NCBI RefSeq assembly: GCF_003990355.1
Contig: NZ_CP034670.1
Span: 2,170,001-2,234,000 of the forward strand
Length of the DNA: 64,000 bases
Origin: Eikenella corrodens
GTDB lineage: Bacteria > Pseudomonadota > Gammaproteobacteria > Burkholderiales > Neisseriaceae
Direction of reading: 5' to 3'
Below, one piece after another: positions 24,835 to 34,217 of this stretch. The translations under genes and the position numbers were made by a program. Positions within the stretch are counted from its first letter, which is position 1. The number at the start of each line of letters is the position of its first letter. Below the pieces are notes generated by a model, which had not been told where the DNA came from, did no database searches, and was given only the letters and a program-made list of their open reading frames with translations.

Positions 24835-26499
24835 CTACTCTGCTGCCGCCATTTCCAGCATTTCGGCGGCATGGCGGCGGGTGGTGTCGGTGAGGGTTTC
24901 GCCGCCGAGCATGCGGGCGATTTCTTCAACGCGCGCACTGCCTTCGAGCTCGCGGATGGTGCTCACGGTTTGGCCGCCGCCGCTGTGTTTGCTCACCTGC
25001 CAATGCTGCGCGCCGCAGGCGGCCACTTGCGGCAGGTGGGTTACGGCGAGCACTTGGTGCTGCCGCCCCAACGTGCGCAGGGCGCGGCCGACGGTTTCGG
25101 CCACGCCGCCGCCGATGCCGCTGTCTACTTCGTCAAAAATCAGGGTGGGAATTTGCGTATATTGGCTGGCGGTGACCTGCAGGGCCAGGCTGATGCGGGC
25201 CAGTTCACCGCCGGAGGCAACTTTGTTCAGCGGCCGCAAAGGGCTGCCTTGGTTGGCGGCTACCTGAAACTGCACCTGCTCCAGCCCGTATGCCTGCGCT
25301 TCGCATGGGATGAGCTCGATGTGGAAACGTGCGCCGCGCATGGAAAGCTGCTGCATGTGTTCGGTGGTTTCTTCGGCCAGTTTGGCGGCAGCCTGCTGCC
25401 TTTGGGCGGACAGCTTGCGGGCGGGCTGCTGGTAGGCGGCTTCGGCCAGGCGCACCTGTTCGCGCAGGGCTTCGATGTCGGCAGCGGCTTCGGAATCGGC
25501 CAAATCCTGCTGCAGCTGCGCTAGGCGGGCTGGCAGTTCTTCAGGCTCGATGCGGTGGCGGCGGGCGGCAGACATCAGCTCGGCCATGCGCTCTTCCTGT
25601 GCGGCCAATTCGGCGGGGTTGATTTCGGCACGGGCGGCCACGCTGTGCATGTGGCTGCTGATTTCGCCCAGCTCGGCTTCGATGCTGTCGAGCATGGCCA
25701 GGCTTTCGGCAAAACGCGGTTCGATGCCGGAGAGGCTTTCCAGCTGGCGGCGGCAGCGCCCGGCCAGGCTGTGCAGGCCGTTGTCGCCGTCGATGTGGGC
25801 GGCCACTTCTTCGGCAGCCTGCAACAGTTCGGCAGCGTGCGCCAGGCTATCGTAGCTTTGCGAAAGCTGTGCCCATTCGCCTTCCACCGGGGCAAGTTTT
25901 TCCATTTCGCCCACCTGCCAGGCTAGCCGTTCGCGCTCTTCGGCCAAACGCTCGCCCTCGGCTTCGGCCGTGTCCAAATCTTCTTGTGCCTGCCGCCATT
26001 GCCGATAAGCGGCTTGCACTTGCTCGGCCAAAGGTTTGCTGCTGGCAAAAGCATCCAGCAGATCGCGCTGCACGGCTTCGCTGTTGAGCGAGTGGTGCGC
26101 GCTTTGGCCGTGGATGTCCACCAGGCGGCTGCCGATTTGGCGCAGTTGGGTCAGGGTGGCGGCCTGATTATTAATGAAGCTGCGGCTGCGGCCTTTGCTG
26201 TCGATGGTGCGGCGGATGGAAAGCTCGACCTCGTCTGCGCCGAGCAGGCCTTGTTCGCAGAGTTCGGCGCGCAATTCGGGCAGGTCGCTCAAATCGAACA
26301 GGGCGGAAAGCTGCGCTTCTGGGCAGCCGTGGCGGATTTGGCTGTAGTCGGCCTTGTCGCCGAGCAGCAGGCTGAGCGCATCGAGCGTGATGGATTTGCC
26401 GGCACCGGTTTCGCCGGTGAGCACGGTAAAGCCGGGCTGGAAATCCAAATGGAGTTGCTCAACAATCACAAAATCGCGCAAAGAGAGGGCAAGCAGCAT
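24835..26499 (-). CDS. recN: DNA repair protein RecN
   Basis: RecN is an SMC-like ATPase acting in double-strand break repair. The 554-residue protein has the N-terminal Walker A FTVLTGETGAGKSITLDAL (residues 24-42), two long coiled-coil arms in the middle (about 155-345), and the C-terminal signature LNKVASGGELARISLAL and Walker B PTLIFDEVDSGIGG. A DUS encodes FQVA just before the signature. It stands alone between DUS-rich spacers. Confidence 0.96.
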   Translation of the reverse strand: MLLALSLRDFVIVEQLHLDFQPGFTVLTGETGAGKSITLDALSLLLGDKADYSQIRHGCPEAQLSALFDLSDLPELRAELCEQGLLGADEVELSIRRTIDSKGRSRSFINNQAATLTQLRQIGSRLVDIHGQSAHHSLNSEAVQRDLLDAFASSKPLAEQVQAAYRQWRQAQEDLDTAEAEGERLAEERERLAWQVGEMEKLAPVEGEWAQLSQSYDSLAHAAELLQAAEEVAAHIDGDNGLHSLAGRCRRQLESLSGIEPRFAESLAMLDSIEAELGEISSHMHSVAARAEINPAELAAQEERMAELMSAARRHRIEPEELPARLAQLQQDLADSEAAADIEALREQVRLAEAAYQQPARKLSAQRQQAAAKLAEETTEHMQQLSMRGARFHIELIPCEAQAYGLEQVQFQVAANQGSPLRPLNKVASGGELARISLALQVTASQYTQIPTLIFDEVDSGIGGGVAETVGRALRTLGRQHQVLAVTHLPQVAACGAQHWQVSKHSGGGQTVSTIRELEGSARVEEIARMLGGETLTDTTRRHAAEMLEMAAAE

Positions 26500-26557
26500 G
26501 GTGTTCTCGAAAAGGAAGGGTGAGGCGGATTATATAACAGGCTACCTGAAAACCGAG

Positions 26558-26589
26558 AGGCTACCTGAAAACGGTTTTTCAGGTAGCCT
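26558..26589. terminator. Inverted DUS pair between ftsY and recN
   Basis: AGGCTACCTGAAAA and TTTTCAGGTAGCCT form a stem with a 4-nt loop downstream of ftsY. A further direct copy lies at 26539. Confidence 0.75.
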
Positions 26590-26608
26590 TTGAGTGTGTA
26601 CATAGGGA

Positions 26609-28051
26609 TTACAGCAACGCGTCTACAAACTCTCGGGCGTTGAACGGGCGCAAATCGTCGATGCCTTCACCCACGCCGATAAAGCGCACCGGAACGGGGC
26701 GACGGCTGGCCAATGCGGCCAGCACGCCGCCTTTGGCCGTACCGTCGAGCTTGGTCACGATGAGGCCGGTGAGCCCCAGTGCGTCATCGAAGGCAATCAC
26801 TTGGTTCACGGCGTTTTGGCCGATATTGGCATCCAGCACCACCACGATTTCGTGCGGCGCGTCGGGCATGGATTTCTGCAGCACGCGTTTCACTTTTTTG
26901 ATTTCTTCCATCAAATGGGTTTGCGTGGGCAGGCGGCCGGCCGTATCGGCCAGCACGATGTCGATACCGCGTGCTTTGGCGGCTTCCACGGCATCGAAGC
27001 AGACGGCGGCAGAATCGCCGGAAGCTTGGGAAATCACGGTAACGCCGTTGCGCTCGCCCCATTCGGCCAGCTGCTCGCGGGCAGCGGCGCGGAAAGTGTC
27101 GCCGGCGGCCAGCAGCACGCTTTTGCCCTGAGCTTGGAAATATTTAGCCAGCTTACCGATGGAAGTGGTTTTGCCTGCGCCGTTGATACCGGCAAGCATA
27201 ATCACAAACGGCCGCTTGTCTGCGGGCAAGACCATCGGCTGCTCCAGCGGTTTAATCAGCTCGTAGATGGCCTCTTTCAATGCCCCGCGCAGTTCTTCAC
27301 CGTCTCTCAAGCCGCGCAGGCTCACGCGTTGGCGCACTTCTTCCATCAGATGCTCGGTGGCTTCAATGCCCATATCACTGGTGAGCAGCACGGTTTCCAG
27401 CTCTTCATACAGGTCTTCGTCTATCTTGCCGCCGCCAAACACGCCGGCCAGCGACTTGGCCATCTGCTGGCGCGATTTGCTCAAACCTTGCTTGAGGCGG
27501 GCAGCCCAACCGAGCGAGGTTGGCTGCTCGGAAACTGGCTCGATAGCAGCTTGGTCGATGTCGGTACTTAATGGAGCAACTGATTCCGCCGCTGTCGGTT
27601 CACTGGATGCTGGCTCGTTGCTTGCCTGCTCATCAGCGTCGCACTTATTAAACGCAACAGCTTCTTCAGCTTTAGCTGCGAATGTTCCACCCATTGCTTG
27701 TTCGGCTGTTTCTACAGTGGGCAAGGCATTGGCCGTTTCATCTGTCTGCGTTGCAGCGAGGCCTGGTTCCAACAGAATTTCTGGTGGTGCGGGCGCTGCT
27801 TCAGCGCTTACCGCTTCTGTGCTTGCGGTTCCGTGTGCCGATGCTTCATCAATTAAATCAGTCGATTCCGATTCGGCCGCAGGAATTGCATCATCCGGCG
27901 TTTGGGCAGCGGCTTGCTCTGCGGTTTCTGAGGCAGCTTGTGCCACAACCTCATCGGTTTGCACGGCTTCTTCAACAGCTTGTACTGATTCGGCATCCTG
28001 TTGCGGGGCTGTGGGTTGCGCTTTGCGCTTTCTAAAAAATCCAAATACCAT
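26609..28051 (-). CDS. ftsY: Signal recognition particle receptor FtsY (PilA of Neisseria)
   Basis: FtsY is the membrane-bound SRP receptor GTPase for co-translational targeting. The 480-residue protein starts at MVFGFFRKRK; the open frame runs further upstream through a DUS hairpin and is not used. Residues 10-190 are an acidic Ala/Glu/Ser-rich extension, then the N domain, and the GTPase with FVIMLAGINGAGKTTSIGKLA, DTFRAAAREQL, DTAGRLPTQ, TKLDGTAKGG and GVGEGIDDLRPF. The homologue in gonococci was first described as the pilin regulator PilA. It lies downstream of the GTPase/roadblock operon, separated by a DUS terminator. Confidence 0.96.
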   Translation of the reverse strand: MVFGFFRKRKAQPTAPQQDAESVQAVEEAVQTDEVVAQAASETAEQAAAQTPDDAIPAAESESTDLIDEASAHGTASTEAVSAEAAPAPPEILLEPGLAATQTDETANALPTVETAEQAMGGTFAAKAEEAVAFNKCDADEQASNEPASSEPTAAESVAPLSTDIDQAAIEPVSEQPTSLGWAARLKQGLSKSRQQMAKSLAGVFGGGKIDEDLYEELETVLLTSDMGIEATEHLMEEVRQRVSLRGLRDGEELRGALKEAIYELIKPLEQPMVLPADKRPFVIMLAGINGAGKTTSIGKLAKYFQAQGKSVLLAAGDTFRAAAREQLAEWGERNGVTVISQASGDSAAVCFDAVEAAKARGIDIVLADTAGRLPTQTHLMEEIKKVKRVLQKSMPDAPHEIVVVLDANIGQNAVNQVIAFDDALGLTGLIVTKLDGTAKGGVLAALASRRPVPVRFIGVGEGIDDLRPFNAREFVDALL

Positions 28052-28104
28052 CTGGTTGGTTATACTCCATAAACAAACCGGTTTACCAACCGGCAATGGA
28101 ACAA

Positions 28105-28144
28105 AGGCTACCTGAAACAGATTGGCTGTGTTTTCAGGTAGCCT
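28105..28144. terminator. Inverted DUS pair between the GTPase operon and ftsY
   Basis: Facing DUS copies at 28105-28116 and 28133-28144 form a 13-bp stem with a 14-nt loop, closing the five-gene operon. Confidence 0.75.
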
Positions 28145-28178
28145 GGCGTGCGGCACTCATTGCGTATTGGAGAGGCGT

Positions 28179-28547
28179 TTAGCTGCTTTCCAAATCCACA
28201 ATGCTGCGGGCTGCACGGCGGGCGTCAAGCAGAATCAGGCCCAGTTTGGCGCTTTCGCGTGCGGTTACCACCAATACGGTGTCCTCACCGGCCTGAATCA
28301 GCAGGATGTAGCCATCGGTGCCTTTCACAATCACCTGCTCCAATTCGCCGCACAGCAGCTCTTTGGTAGTACGGTTACCCAAGGCCAGCAGAGCGGCAGA
28401 CATCGCGCCCACGCGATCCGGGTCGATATTGCCATGGAGCATGGAAGCAATCGGCAGACCGTCACTAGAAATAACGGCGGAAGCGGTAATATCAACAGAC
28501 GAACTGTTCAAATCGCTCAATACGGAAGAAACTAATTGTTGTTGCAT
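28179..28547 (-). CDS. Roadblock/LC7 domain protein
   Basis: A 122-residue protein starting at MQQQLVSSVLSDLN; an upstream codon adds five residues. It shows a roadblock/LC7 fold: VDITASAVISSDGLPIASML, the helix VGAMSAALLALGNRTTKELL, then the sheet EQVIVKGTDGYILLIQAGEDTVLVVTAR and a final helix. Roadblock proteins of this kind (MglB, CvnB) act as dimeric partners or activating proteins of small GTPases. It is the last gene of an operon that includes such a GTPase, which supports that pairing. Confidence 0.85.
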   Translation of the reverse strand: MQQQLVSSVLSDLNSSSVDITASAVISSDGLPIASMLHGNIDPDRVGAMSAALLALGNRTTKELLCGELEQVIVKGTDGYILLIQAGEDTVLVVTARESAKLGLILLDARRAARSIVDLESS

Positions 28548-28570
28548 ATCGTGTTTTCCCAATAATTTAA

Positions 28571-29230
28571 TCAGAATGTTTCAATTTGGTTCGCAGAATC
28601 AACGATTTGATATAGCGCCCGCACCAAAGATACAAATTCGTCTTTATGCAGCTGCGGCACGCCGCCGGTCACCAAGATAAATTTCAAATCACCGATATAC
28701 AGCGGGAAGAAGGTCAGCTCACTCTGGCCTGACGGATCACAAATGCCCACCGCGTTGTGGTAGATGTTCAGGTTATTCTTAATCAGAAGACTGTGCTGTT
28801 CATACAAACGCACGGCTTCACTAGCCAGCACAGCGATTTCTTCGGCTGCTTCGTGGTTGAAACCGGAGCTGGAGAAATAGAAACCATCTTGATCCACCAG
28901 CAATGCTTTTTGCACATCAGAAAGGTGCATCAGGATATTGGGCAGGCCGGTACCGCTGAGTAAATCGGTTTTTTTGTCCGGCTCGTCTTCGCCATACAAA
29001 AATTCCAAACGCTGCATGCGGTACAACAAGTTGAGTGCGGCATCAATATCGTTGGTTTGCGCCCAGCGCAATACGTTTTCGCGGCTAACGTTTTCCTGCT
29101 CACCGGCTTGCAAAATGCCGCCCAGCAAAGTACGGCTAGCGCTCTGGCCTTTATTGGAAACCGCATAATATGCGCCGGCAGGAGTTACTCGTGGGTATAG
29201 ATTAGGCTGCAAAAGTAGTGTCGAATCCAT
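28571..29230 (-). CDS. Uncharacterised protein, possible second roadblock-like partner
   Basis: A 219-residue cytoplasmic protein without signal peptide or membrane segment. The first 100 residues are helical (TLLGGILQAGEQENVSRENVLRWAQ). The second half (VQKALLVDQDGFYFSSSGFNHEAAEEIAVLASEAVRLYEQ and LTFFPLYIGDLKFILVTGG) follows the order strand-strand-helix-strand-strand-helix expected of a roadblock-like fold, but I cannot confirm it. It is tightly packed: 2 bp after the GTPase gene and 23 bp before the roadblock gene. Confidence 0.6.
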   Translation of the reverse strand: MDSTLLLQPNLYPRVTPAGAYYAVSNKGQSASRTLLGGILQAGEQENVSRENVLRWAQTNDIDAALNLLYRMQRLEFLYGEDEPDKKTDLLSGTGLPNILMHLSDVQKALLVDQDGFYFSSSGFNHEAAEEIAVLASEAVRLYEQHSLLIKNNLNIYHNAVGICDPSGQSELTFFPLYIGDLKFILVTGGVPQLHKDEFVSLVRALYQIVDSANQIETF

Positions 29231-29232
29231 TT

Positions 29233-29769
29233 TTATACCTCTAAACCAGGATCAATTGAATACAGCATAGCTGTAACCAGCTGTTTCACATCGTTTTCAT
29301 TACGAGCATCAATTTCAAATACTGGCACGTTCATGCCGTATTGCAACAGATATTTCTGATATACCTCGATACCGGGCGTAGCTTTCAAATCCATCTTGGT
29401 TACGCCCACTACCACAGGAGCGGTTTTGAGCAAGTCGCTGAATGAGTCCAAGAAGAACTTCAAATCTTTCAAAGGATTGGAACGGGTATTATCCAGCAAC
29501 AACACCAAGCCCATACTGCCTTGACTCAGAATATCCCACATAAAATCAAAGCGTTCCTGCCCAGGCGTACCGTACAAATGCACTTTGGTTTTTTCATCCA
29601 AGTGAATCACACCGTAGTCCATGGCCACGGTAGTGTGGCTTTTCATGGAAGTCGTCATATCAGATGCACGGGCATCTGTTTTAATCGGTGGGTCATCCGA
29701 CAGTGCAGCAATAGCGGTAGTTTTCCCCACGCCGACCGGGCCTGTAAAAATAATCTTATTCTCTGCCAT
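29233..29769 (-). CDS. Small Ras-like GTPase of the COG2229 (MglA/CvnD) type
   Basis: A 178-residue single-domain GTPase. G1 is KIIFTGPVGVGKTTAIAAL (residues 5-23), the switch I region contains TTVAMDYGVIHLDEKTKVHLYG, G3 is replaced by GTPGQERFDFMWDIL, G4 is VVGVTKMDL and the G5 region is DARNEND. The TPGQERFDF form is characteristic of bacterial GTPases found with roadblock proteins, such as the Streptomyces conservon CvnD proteins; Myxococcus MglA is a more distant relative. It has no lipid or membrane anchor. It lies in the middle of a tight five-gene operon with a roadblock protein, suggesting a nucleotide-state switch controlled by its neighbours. Confidence 0.88.
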   Translation of the reverse strand: MAENKIIFTGPVGVGKTTAIAALSDDPPIKTDARASDMTTSMKSHTTVAMDYGVIHLDEKTKVHLYGTPGQERFDFMWDILSQGSMGLVLLLDNTRSNPLKDLKFFLDSFSDLLKTAPVVVGVTKMDLKATPGIEVYQKYLLQYGMNVPVFEIDARNENDVKQLVTAMLYSIDPGLEV

Positions 29770-29780
29770 GTTATATTCCT

Positions 29781-30908
29781 TTATCGGCCAATAATTTTAT
29801 TCATCAAACGTTGCAGCAGTCCGCGCTGTTTCGACACTTCTTCATCGCCATTATCTTCATGCGATCTGGCATGGACTCTCTCCGGACGCTGTATAGTTTG
29901 CGTTTGTGCGGCAGCTCTAGCTTGCCCTGCTCCAGCAGCCTGAGGCTCAGCTTGTCCAGCTGATTCCACAATCAGATGGTCGGTAACATAGACTGCAGTA
30001 AGATAATCAGCCAAATCTTTGTTATCGATAAGCATCAGTTTGTGCAGGATAGTCAGGCTACCTGAAGCCTTGGTTAAGAAGGCAGATAGGCGCATTGATT
30101 CGGCAAGCGGTGCCAAACGGGTCAGGTTTGGCCAGTTGCGAACTTTGAATACTGTATTTTTGTTGATGACTTTGGGGAAGCGGCCATTACCTGTCCAAAT
30201 AGCCAGCTGCCACAGGCAAGCGCTGATGGAGAGTTTGGCCTTAGCCTTCAAATGTTCTTCTGTGATTACTCGTGTCTGCAAATCAACAAATTTTTGCTCA
30301 CACAAAGATTGGACTGTTTCAGAATCGGTTGCCAGCAACACTTTCTGAACAGAAGGGAACACCAACAACACAGGCTTACCATTGTGCATTACTGCCACAT
30401 CATTATCCTGCTTGGCTGCTTTGCGCACTTCGCCCAACAAGCCGCTGTCTTCATCAAAATTCTCGATGGTAATGCTTGCCGAATGAGATTGTGCGGCAGC
30501 TGGCACAGCTTCTTGTGTTGGCTGTCTGGAAGTATGTGCCCCAGAGCTGCCGCCACTGCTGGCTACCCAAATACCATTACCCTGTTGCAAGTTCTTCAAG
30601 TTCAAAAACAGAGTATCGAACTTAATTGGTTTGGCCAAATAAGGCGCAGTTACCGGAGGCGGAGAACTGGAGAAATACACCACTTTCGCATCTGGAAACT
30701 GGTTTTTCGCATCTTTCCAAATCTCTACATCGGTATCGGCATCGGCCAATACCATATCCGGCTGAATGCCCTGCTCCACCGTAACCAGTTCATAATTGGT
30801 GATGCCGTGCATTTTGAATGCCATGCGGAACATCGCATATTGGCGCTCATCCATGCCCAACAGCATAATGTGAACCGTCTTCACTTGGGGGATTGCGTTA
30901 TTAGTCAT
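29781..30908 (-). CDS. Receiver-like signalling protein of the GTPase operon
   Basis: A 375-residue cytoplasmic protein. Residues 10-110 look like a degenerate response-regulator receiver: a strand VHIMLLGMDE in place of the acidic pair, a possible phospho-acceptor in DMVLADADTD, and the beta-5 Lys in YLAKPIKFDTL. A Ser/Gly/Ala-rich linker (about 115-145) leads to a helical domain at about 150-320 with no clear family, and a disordered Gln/Arg-rich tail to a short basic helix at the end. It is 3 bp after the TPR gene and 11 bp before the GTPase gene. It could be the input or output of the GTPase switch. Confidence 0.65.
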   Translation of the reverse strand: MTNNAIPQVKTVHIMLLGMDERQYAMFRMAFKMHGITNYELVTVEQGIQPDMVLADADTDVEIWKDAKNQFPDAKVVYFSSSPPPVTAPYLAKPIKFDTLFLNLKNLQQGNGIWVASSGGSSGAHTSRQPTQEAVPAAAQSHSASITIENFDEDSGLLGEVRKAAKQDNDVAVMHNGKPVLLVFPSVQKVLLATDSETVQSLCEQKFVDLQTRVITEEHLKAKAKLSISACLWQLAIWTGNGRFPKVINKNTVFKVRNWPNLTRLAPLAESMRLSAFLTKASGSLTILHKLMLIDNKDLADYLTAVYVTDHLIVESAGQAEPQAAGAGQARAAAQTQTIQRPERVHARSHEDNGDEEVSKQRGLLQRLMNKIIGR

Positions 30909-30911
30909 TTA

Positions 30912-32420
30912 TTATGTCCGAACAGAACCGTAGTTGATTTTTTGTAGCAACTGGCTCATTGCCAATACTACCTCCTCTGGCGGATGCTGGATATTGGCAC
31001 GTATCTTATGCAATACCTGCTCCAAGCGCTCCCACTCTTCCGCACGTTCGCAAATATCGAACAGCGTGATATACAGCTGCGATTCGCTTGGGTATTCCAA
31101 AATCGATTCTTCCAGCAAATTCATTGCTTCATCCAGCTGACCGTACATCAATAACGATTCGACATCACGCAACACTTTTTCTGCCGGCGTCTGTTTTACG
31201 CTGACATCATCAGTACGTGTTCTAATAAGGGGTTTGCGGTGCGCTTTTTGGGTACTGGTGCCTCGATCCAAGAAGCCGTTGGCAATTCCGATTTCGCGCA
31301 ATTGAGCCTCATTCGGATTAGCTTCCAACTGAGTAAAGATAGGGTGTTCACCCAAATTGAGACCCCAGCCCAGCATTCTTTCTTTCACTTGGCGGCCATA
31401 CGAGCCTAAGGTGTAGTAAAGCTGCCAAAGATGCTGTGCAAAGCGGTCGATATTTTGATTTTTATAGTCCAAGCTCAGCGCATCAATAATCAACGCTGCA
31501 GGTTTATTGGCTTGGCGGATGGCCTTATTGGCATAGCTGACTGCCGCATCGTATGCCAATCTGTCCTTCATCAATCGATAGCCGGATTCGGGTTCCATAA
31601 AGCCCATAAGCGCCGCTTTTTCCTCATCGTGCACAAGGATGGCACCGGCGTATTTAGAATTGGTAACCAACTCTTTGCGGGATTTGGTGGGAGACGAATC
31701 CGCCACTTTCTGCTCGCTCTCGGCTTCTGCAACTGCGCGGCGGCTTTTCTGCTTGGTCTGTTTGGCCTGAGTCGGCGTATCCAATCCGCTGCGCTCGCCA
31801 ATTTCGGCAGAAGTCTGCTGCACACCCCAACCCAACAGTTCTTCGGCCAGCACGCGCAGGTTGAGGTTGTTTTTATCAACCGCCAAGCCTTGCTTGATGT
31901 AGTCCTCGGTTTGGGCTTTGGTGAGCAGGTTGCCGAACTGGCGTAAGGTTTCGGCCAATTCGTCCGGCTTTTTAGCATCTAGCCACAGCTGCACCAACTC
32001 ATTAACCAAAGTGCTGCGCATACCGTCGCTCACGGCTGCCGAACCGGAAGTGAGATATTGAGACAGCGATTCGGCTGCTTTCTCATGGTAGCCGAATTGC
32101 TTATAGACTTTATATTCCGTGAGCGCATCAACTTCTTGCGCCACATTGGCGGCTGCTTCTTCCACCTCTACATCAGGCACAGCCTCCCAACCCCAGTCTT
32201 CACTCACCTCAACCTCTTCAGGCTCAGACGACGAAGCAACTGCAGCTGGACGATCGGCCACCTGGGCGGCCTTCTTACCGGCCGATCTCGCGGCGGCACG
32301 CTTACCTCTGCCTTTTTTCTCTTCATCAACAGCGGCTTTCGCCTGCTGCTTCTGGCGGCGCTGAAAAAAAATCAAGCCAGCCAAAACTACCAATAGCGGA
32401 ACCAGAATCATCAGATCCAT
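30912..32420 (-). CDS. Membrane-anchored FimV/TPR-like protein
   Basis: A 502-residue protein with one N-terminal membrane segment (LMILVPLLVVLAGLIFF, residues 3-19), then a basic and an acidic low-complexity linker, and a large cytoplasmic helical part. Residues 95-210 and 420-495 look like FimV-type TPR helices (TEYKVYKQFGYHEKAAESLSQYL and LRDVESLLMYGQLDEAMNLLEESI). FimV-like proteins act at cell poles and in type IV pilus function, which is the basis for the suggested role. It is the first gene of the operon; GGGAGG precedes the ATG. Confidence 0.7.
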   Translation of the reverse strand: MDLMILVPLLVVLAGLIFFQRRQKQQAKAAVDEEKKGRGKRAAARSAGKKAAQVADRPAAVASSSEPEEVEVSEDWGWEAVPDVEVEEAAANVAQEVDALTEYKVYKQFGYHEKAAESLSQYLTSGSAAVSDGMRSTLVNELVQLWLDAKKPDELAETLRQFGNLLTKAQTEDYIKQGLAVDKNNLNLRVLAEELLGWGVQQTSAEIGERSGLDTPTQAKQTKQKSRRAVAEAESEQKVADSSPTKSRKELVTNSKYAGAILVHDEEKAALMGFMEPESGYRLMKDRLAYDAAVSYANKAIRQANKPAALIIDALSLDYKNQNIDRFAQHLWQLYYTLGSYGRQVKERMLGWGLNLGEHPIFTQLEANPNEAQLREIGIANGFLDRGTSTQKAHRKPLIRTRTDDVSVKQTPAEKVLRDVESLLMYGQLDEAMNLLEESILEYPSESQLYITLFDICERAEEWERLEQVLHKIRANIQHPPEEVVLAMSQLLQKINYGSVRT

Positions 32421-32513
32421 TTATCCCACCCTCCCTAAACATAATTGAATGAAAATATTCATCCTACTTCTCTTAACGTCTTTCCAAACACAAATGTCGG
32501 AAATTTAGCCTAA

Positions 32514-32543
32514 AGTATATATTAATTTACACGTTCTATTCAA
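32514..32543 (-). promoter_or_regulatory. Candidate promoter of the five-gene GTPase operon
   Basis: On the minus strand TTGAAT (32543-32538) and TATACT (32519-32514) are 18 bp apart, about 95 bp before the first start codon. The 225-bp spacer between mltA and this operon is AT-rich and shows no gene. Confidence 0.5.
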
Positions 32544-32645
32544 ACGGATTCGCCAAACTCTCCGCCGAAAGGTAAAGAGATTACACACTAACGGCATATC
32601 TTTACACCAGTCTAACGGGTAATCCATGAATGGAAATGGGCGATT

Positions 32646-33965
32646 TCACGGCAACACCCCGTTAGGCAACAGCAGCCAAACATAACCTGTCTGCTTCATG
32701 CGGCCGGCCACCCTGCCCGCCTCATCGCCATAACCCCAAAAAAAGTCCACGCGCACTGCACCATTGATAGCACTGCCAGTGTCTTGCGCCATAATCAGGC
32801 GGTTGAACGCATGGCCGGTTTCAGGGTGCGCGGTGGCCAGAAACAGTGGCGCGCCCAAAGTGATGAAGCGTTTGTCCACCGCGCCGGAATAACCTCCGCT
32901 CAGCGGCACGCCCAACGAACCAATCGGCCCGTCGTTGCCGTCCGGCAGTTGGCGGAAAAACACATAACTGGGATTTTTGCCCAACACTTCGGCCAATTTG
33001 TCCGGATGCTCACGCAGCCAATCGCGGATTTTCGGCATACTGGTTTGCGCCAGCGGCAGATAGCCTTTATCGGCCATATAACGCCCGATGGAGGCATAGG
33101 GATGGTCGTTTTTATCGGCGAACCCCAGGCGGATATAGCGGCCGTCCGGCGTACGGATTCGGCCGGAGCCTTGGATATGCAGGAAAAACAATTCAACCGG
33201 ATCATCGGCATAAGCCAACACTGGCGCACTGCCGTTTACCGCACCGGCATTGATTTGCGCACGGGTGTAATACGGCACGAAACGGCTACCTGAAACCCGT
33301 CCTTTCAAAGACCGGCTTTTCTCGCGCCCCGGGAAATCGGCCAGATTGGCCGTGTATTCGCCATTGGCGGCAATTTGGCCGTTGTTGCGGCCGGTGAGAC
33401 GGATACGCACCGTTCCCGATTGCGGCGCACCGGCCAGCGGCACAGTAACCAAATCCGCAGGCAAGCCATAAATCGGGAAGCGCGCCTGCGCAGTTTGCCG
33501 CGCGCTGCCGTGCAACACCGGCTCGTAATAGCCGGTTATCGTGCCGCCCAACTGCCCATTGTGGCTCACTTCCCACGGCGTGAAATATTGCTCGAAAAAC
33601 TGCCTGGCCGCCGCAGGCTGACTGCCCACCCTGTCGGCCTGGGCACACACATTCTGCCATTGCGGCTTGTTTTTCAAAGCAGTACAACTTTTGCGAAACG
33701 CATTCAAGCTGGCGGCAAAATCCTGCTGCGGCCACTGCGGCAACGCCGCAAACGACACCGCCTTATACCCTGCCGGGCTACCTGAAACCCGGTGCTGATA
33801 GCCTTCCGCATAACGCTGCCCGGGTGGCAAAGCCGACATACCGCTGACACCACCGCCAGAAGGCTTGGGGCGGCTATGGAAAAAACAGCCGCCCAGCAAC
33901 AATGCCGACAGCAACAGCCAGCCGTTACGAGAAGAAAGAAATTTTCCTGCCATTTCCGTTTTCAT
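32646..33965 (-). CDS. mltA: Membrane-bound lytic murein transglycosylase A
   Basis: MltA cleaves glycan strands of peptidoglycan, forming 1,6-anhydromuramic ends. The 439-residue protein has a lipoprotein signal peptide (WLLLSALLLGGCFF), so it is probably anchored in the outer membrane. The MltA domain shows GGTITGYYEPVLHGS, RFPIYGLPADLV, FFLHIQGSGRI, and the C-terminal 3D region with AQDTGSAINGAVRVDFFWGYGDEAG, which holds the catalytic Asp. DUS copies encode SGS in RVSGSRF and VSGSPAG. Confidence 0.95.
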   Translation of the reverse strand: MKTEMAGKFLSSRNGWLLLSALLLGGCFFHSRPKPSGGGVSGMSALPPGQRYAEGYQHRVSGSPAGYKAVSFAALPQWPQQDFAASLNAFRKSCTALKNKPQWQNVCAQADRVGSQPAAARQFFEQYFTPWEVSHNGQLGGTITGYYEPVLHGSARQTAQARFPIYGLPADLVTVPLAGAPQSGTVRIRLTGRNNGQIAANGEYTANLADFPGREKSRSLKGRVSGSRFVPYYTRAQINAGAVNGSAPVLAYADDPVELFFLHIQGSGRIRTPDGRYIRLGFADKNDHPYASIGRYMADKGYLPLAQTSMPKIRDWLREHPDKLAEVLGKNPSYVFFRQLPDGNDGPIGSLGVPLSGGYSGAVDKRFITLGAPLFLATAHPETGHAFNRLIMAQDTGSAINGAVRVDFFWGYGDEAGRVAGRMKQTGYVWLLLPNGVLP

Positions 33966-34217
33966 TCCATGAAGTTGAATTTATACCACTGAAAGAAATC
34001 GATAAATAATATATAAACATTGCCGCCCGTCCCGCACCGTTTCCGATGCTTTCTAGCCAAATCCTGCCCGTTTACGGCGGCCGCAGGCGCAAACGGGCAG
34101 GATTTAACCACCCGCCCAAGCCGCCGGGCAAATCATTTTACAAGCACAAACATTTCGCCCGCTGCCGCATCGGCTACAATATTATTTTTCGCCTTTCCAT
34201 TTTTCAGGTAGCCTTTC

